A stretch of 64,000 bases of DNA from Hyphomicrobiales bacterium (lineage in GTDB: Bacteria; Pseudomonadota; Alphaproteobacteria; Rhizobiales; Xanthobacteraceae). Below the pieces are notes generated by a model. The model did not search any database, had not been told where the DNA came from, and saw only the letters and a list, made by a program, of their open reading frames with translations. Position 1 is the first letter of the stretch; each line of letters starts with the position of its first letter. Made by a program: the position numbers and the translations under genes. Below, one piece after another: positions 61,161 through 64,000 of this stretch. The stretch spans positions 87,923 through 151,922 of the forward strand of contig JACPOA010000020.1 of assembly GCA_016185205.1 (NCBI GenBank), written 5' to 3'.

Positions 61161-63841
61161 TGAACGCGCCCGCGCATCATTTGCCGGCCGTGCGCACCGC
61201 CTGCCCCTATTGCGGGGTTGGCTGTGGCGTGCTGGCCAAGCCGGATGGGCGCGGTGGCGCGGCGATCGCCGGCGATCCCGAGCATCCGGCCAATTTCGGG
61301 CGGCTCTGCTCCAAAGGTTCCGCGCTCGGCGAGACGCTCGGCCTCGACAGCCGGTTGCTGCATCCGATGCTGCGGCAGATCGACGGCAGGCTGGCGCGCA
61401 CCTCGTGGGAGCGCGCGATCGGCCTGGTCGCGGACGGCTTTGCGCGCACGATTCGTGAACATGGCCCCGACGCGGTCGCCTTCTATCTGTCCGGGCAATT
61501 GCTGACCGAGGACTACTACGTCGCCAACAAGCTGATGAATGGCTTCCTTGGCTCGGCCAATGTCGACACCAATTCACGGCTGTGCATGGCCTCCTCGGTG
61601 GCCGGCCAGCGCCGCGCCTTCGGTAGCGACACCGTGCCCGGCGTCTATGCCGATCTCGACCGCGCCGATCTCATCGTGCTGGTCGGCTCGAACGCGGCTT
61701 GGTGCCATCCCGTGCTTTATCAGCGCATGGTCGCCAACCAGCGCGCGCGCGGCGCCAAGCTGGTCGTGATCGATCCACGCCGCACGGCAACCGCGGAAGA
61801 TGCCGACCTGTTTCTGGCCGTCGCGCCGGGCATGGACACCGCGTTGTTCTGCGGCCTGCTGGTGCACCTCGCCGATAAGCTTGCGCTCGATTACGAGTAC
61901 ATTGAGGCGCACACGTCGGGGTTTTCCGAGGCCTTGATCCGCGCGCGCGAAATCGCGCCGGACCTAGCCGCAACGGCGAAGGCCGCCGGCCTTGCCGAGG
62001 CTGACGTTGGCCGCTTCTTCGAGCTGTTCCGGACGACGCCGAACGTCGTCACCGCTTTTTCGCAAGGTGTGAACCAATCGGCGCAGGGCACCGACAAGGT
62101 CTCGGCCATCATCAATTGCCATCTCGTCACCGGCCGCATCGGCCGTCCGGGCATGGGACCGTTCTCGCTTACCGGCCAGCCCAATGCGATGGGCGGCCGT
62201 GAAGTGGGTGGCCTTGCCAATCAACTTGCGGCGCACATGAATTTCACGCCGGATGAGATCGACCGCGTTGGCCGCTTCTGGCGGGCATCGAATATGGCGC
62301 CGCGCGAAGGGCTGAAAGCCGTGCAGATGTTCGAGGCAATCGAGCGCGGTGAGATCAAGGCGCTGTGGGTGATGGCGACCAATCCGGCGGTGTCGCTGCC
62401 GCGCGCGCGCGCCGTGCGCGAGGCGCTCGGCAAGCTCGACCTGTTCGTGGTGTCCGACAACGTGCTGTCCAACGACACCATCAATGCCGGCGCGCAGATC
62501 CTGCTGCCGGCCGCCGCCTGGGGCGAGAAGGACGGCACCGTCACCAATTCCGAGCGCCGCATCTCGCGCCAGCGGCCGTTCCTGACCCTGCCGGGCGAGG
62601 CCAGGCCGGACTGGTGGATCGTCGCGCAGGTGGCGCACCGCCTAGGCTTCGGCGATCAGTTTGGCTATGTGTCGGCGGCCGATGTGTTCCGCGAGCACGC
62701 GGCGCTGTCGGCATTCGAGAATGACGGCACGCGCGATTTCGACATCGGTGCGCTGGCGCAACTGACCGACGCGGAATTCAACGCGCTCGCTCCGGTGCAA
62801 TGGCCGGCGCGCACGGACGCCGCGCGCGGCGACACGCGCTTCTTCGCGCAAGGCGGCTTCTTCACCGCCGACCGCAAGGCGCGGCTGATCGCGCCGGCGC
62901 CGCCGGCGCCGCAGGCGGCGCTGTCCGCGCAATATCCATTCCGGCTCAACAGCGGCCGCGTGCGTGATCAGTGGCACACCATGACGCGTTCTGGCTTAAG
63001 CCCGCGTCTCGCCAATCACGTGCCGGAGCCGTTCGTGGAAGTGCATCCGCTTGACGCGGCGGCGGCAGGGCTCGCGGACGGCGGCTTTGCGCGCCTGCGC
63101 ACGCCTTACGGCGCCTGCGTGCTCAAGGTCGTGATCAGCGAGGGCCAGCGGCGCGGCTCGCTGTTCGTGCCGATCCATTGGAGCGACGAGACCGCTTCGT
63201 CGGCCCGTATCGGCGAACTGGTGACGCCGGCGAACGATCCGCATTCCGGCCAGCCGGAGGCTAAGGCGACGCCGGCCGCGGCGGAGCCGGTGGCCTATCG
63301 CTATCGCGGCTTCCTGTTGGCGCGCGAGCACATCGCGCCACCGGCGGGAACCTGGTGGTCGCGCGTGCGGCTTACGAGCGGCACCGGTCTGCTGATGGCG
63401 ACCGACGAGCCGCCGTCGGCCTGGCGCGAGTGCGGGCATGCCATGTTCGGCGCGGCGGAGATCGCGGACTATATGGATGAGCCGCGTGGCATCTGCCGCG
63501 TGGCGGCGTTTGTCGACGGCCGGCTCAGTGGCTGCCTGTTCATCGGACCGGCGGACGCAGGCCCGCAATGGGACACGGTGAAGGCGCTGTTCGAGGCGGA
63601 AGCGCTCGGCGACATGCAACGGCGCGCGGTGCTGTCCGGCAAATCGACCGATGGCCTTGCCGATCCCGGCCCGACCGTGTGTGCCTGCTTCGGCGTCGGG
63701 ATCAATGTCATCCGCGCCGCGATCGCGAGCGGCCAGGCTGCGAACGTGGACGAGATCGGCACCGCGCTGCGTGCCGGAACCAATTGCGGCTCGTGTTTGC
63801 CGGAACTCAAAAGGATCGTCAGTCATGGACGAATTGCGTAA
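61160..63841 (+). CDS. nasA: Assimilatory nitrate reductase, catalytic subunit with BFD-like C-terminus
   Basis: An 893-residue molybdopterin enzyme reducing nitrate to nitrite. Cys15, Cys18, Cys22 and Cys50 ligate a [4Fe-4S] cluster, and Cys142 (SRLCMASSVAG) is the molybdenum ligand. The C-terminal 53 residues form a BFD-like [2Fe-2S] domain with Cys841, Cys843, Cys876 and Cys879 (CACFGVG ... CGSC), as in NasA/NasC types that take electrons from a reductase. No Tat signal, so cytoplasmic. Start ATG overlaps the previous stop by one base. Confidence 0.95.
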   Translation: MNAPAHHLPAVRTACPYCGVGCGVLAKPDGRGGAAIAGDPEHPANFGRLCSKGSALGETLGLDSRLLHPMLRQIDGRLARTSWERAIGLVADGFARTIREHGPDAVAFYLSGQLLTEDYYVANKLMNGFLGSANVDTNSRLCMASSVAGQRRAFGSDTVPGVYADLDRADLIVLVGSNAAWCHPVLYQRMVANQRARGAKLVVIDPRRTATAEDADLFLAVAPGMDTALFCGLLVHLADKLALDYEYIEAHTSGFSEALIRAREIAPDLAATAKAAGLAEADVGRFFELFRTTPNVVTAFSQGVNQSAQGTDKVSAIINCHLVTGRIGRPGMGPFSLTGQPNAMGGREVGGLANQLAAHMNFTPDEIDRVGRFWRASNMAPREGLKAVQMFEAIERGEIKALWVMATNPAVSLPRARAVREALGKLDLFVVSDNVLSNDTINAGAQILLPAAAWGEKDGTVTNSERRISRQRPFLTLPGEARPDWWIVAQVAHRLGFGDQFGYVSAADVFREHAALSAFENDGTRDFDIGALAQLTDAEFNALAPVQWPARTDAARGDTRFFAQGGFFTADRKARLIAPAPPAPQAALSAQYPFRLNSGRVRDQWHTMTRSGLSPRLANHVPEPFVEVHPLDAAAAGLADGGFARLRTPYGACVLKVVISEGQRRGSLFVPIHWSDETASSARIGELVTPANDPHSGQPEAKATPAAAEPVAYRYRGFLLAREHIAPPAGTWWSRVRLTSGTGLLMATDEPPSAWRECGHAMFGAAEIADYMDEPRGICRVAAFVDGRLSGCLFIGPADAGPQWDTVKALFEAEALGDMQRRAVLSGKSTDGLADPGPTVCACFGVGINVIRAAIASGQAANVDEIGTALRAGTNCGSCLPELKRIVSHGRIA

Positions 63842-64000
63842 ACCGTTTGAGGCGCAGCCCGCGCGCAAACCGATTGAGAGCAAGCCCGCGCGCATGGGCG
63901 CGCTGGCGCGCTTGCCGGTGTTCCTGGCGCTCGAAGGCAAGCGCGTCGTGCTGGTCGGTTTTGGTCCGGCGGCCGAGTGGAAGCGGGAGCTTCTGGAGGC
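63825..64000 (+). CDS. cysG: Sirohaem synthase (CysG-like), 5' part
   Basis: The window ends 58 codons into this gene. After a hydrophilic start (MDELRKPFEAQPARKP), LPVFLALEGKRVVLVGFGPAAEWK is the N-terminal dinucleotide-binding strand of precorrin-2 dehydrogenase/CysG. The start overlaps the last 17 bases of nasA. CysG makes the sirohaem needed by NirA. Whether the C-terminal methyltransferase domain is present cannot be seen. Confidence 0.85.
   Translation, partial: MDELRKPFEAQPARKPIESKPARMGALARLPVFLALEGKRVVLVGFGPAAEWKRELLE

Noticed and set aside
1..64000. CRISPR array, prophage, insertion sequence or integrated island
   Set aside because: No regularly spaced direct repeats, transposase, integrase or phage structural genes were seen, and tRNA-Gln has no duplicated 3' end nearby.

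Overview
The window is high-GC DNA with dense, short-spaced operons. Its gene content is typical of Hyphomicrobiales (Rhizobiales) alphaproteobacteria related to Bradyrhizobium or the Xanthobacteraceae: Bug and TAXI-type solute receptors, the fabI - phosphatase - aroC - ribB block beside pdxH/dnaJ, the tlyA - dxs - xseB - histone-deacetylase-like block, DUF1499/DUF898/DUF1194/DUF6496 proteins, and the 49-bp 'GCATGATC' palindromic repeat. The lineage is inferred from this content; there is no rRNA to confirm it.

Positions 1-6 kb: a catabolic transport operon with a TAXI receptor, a fused TRAP permease, an IlvD/Edd-type sugar-acid dehydratase and a Bug receptor. Positions 6-11.6 kb: a periplasmic binding protein paired with a membrane PAS-GGDEF-EAL protein, an MBL-fold hydrolase and a Tat-dependent Bug receptor. 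Positions 11.7-15 kb (minus): DUF898 membrane protein, M48 peptidase and DUF1499 protein. Positions 15-18.7 kb: a second membrane PAS-GGDEF-EAL protein, divergent from a DSF-synthase-like (RpfF) crotonase. Positions 18.9-23.5 kb: acyl-CoA synthetase, O-acyltransferase and a beta-helix gene interrupted by an in-frame stop. Positions 23.5-26.2 kb: cell-envelope genes (extensin-like, metallophosphoesterase, L,D-transpeptidase). Positions 26.5-28.8 kb: CorA plus a 0.9-kb stretch of repeats and structured DNA.

Positions 28.8-38 kb: SDR, pdxH, surface lipoprotein, J-protein, ECF sigma/anti-sigma pair, then fabI, a histidine phosphatase, aroC, ribB (with a degenerate RibA half) and a vWA protein. 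Positions 38-46.3 kb: rRNA methyltransferases, DUF6496, dxs, a membrane alpha/beta-hydrolase-like protein, xseB, two SDRs and an HDAC-fold deacetylase. Positions 46.3-52.3 kb: a possible structured RNA, a metallopeptidase-like protein with a glycine/valine-rich membrane-active-looking N-terminus, an SDR, a small unknown protein, enoyl-CoA hydratase and acyl-CoA dehydrogenase. A tRNA-Gln(TTG) lies at 52.5 kb.

Positions 53-64 kb hold the most coherent system, a complete assimilatory nitrate operon: nrtA-nrtB-nrtC (ABC uptake), an FAD reductase, NirA-type sirohaem nitrite reductase, an Fe-S/FAD/NAD(P) flavoprotein, NasA-type nitrate reductase and the start of cysG (sirohaem synthesis). Its leader carries a dyad, a sigma-54-like -24/-12 promoter, two tandem hexaloop hairpins and an intrinsic terminator before nrtA. 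That is the layout expected of NtrC/RpoN activation plus ANTAR (NasT-type) antitermination.
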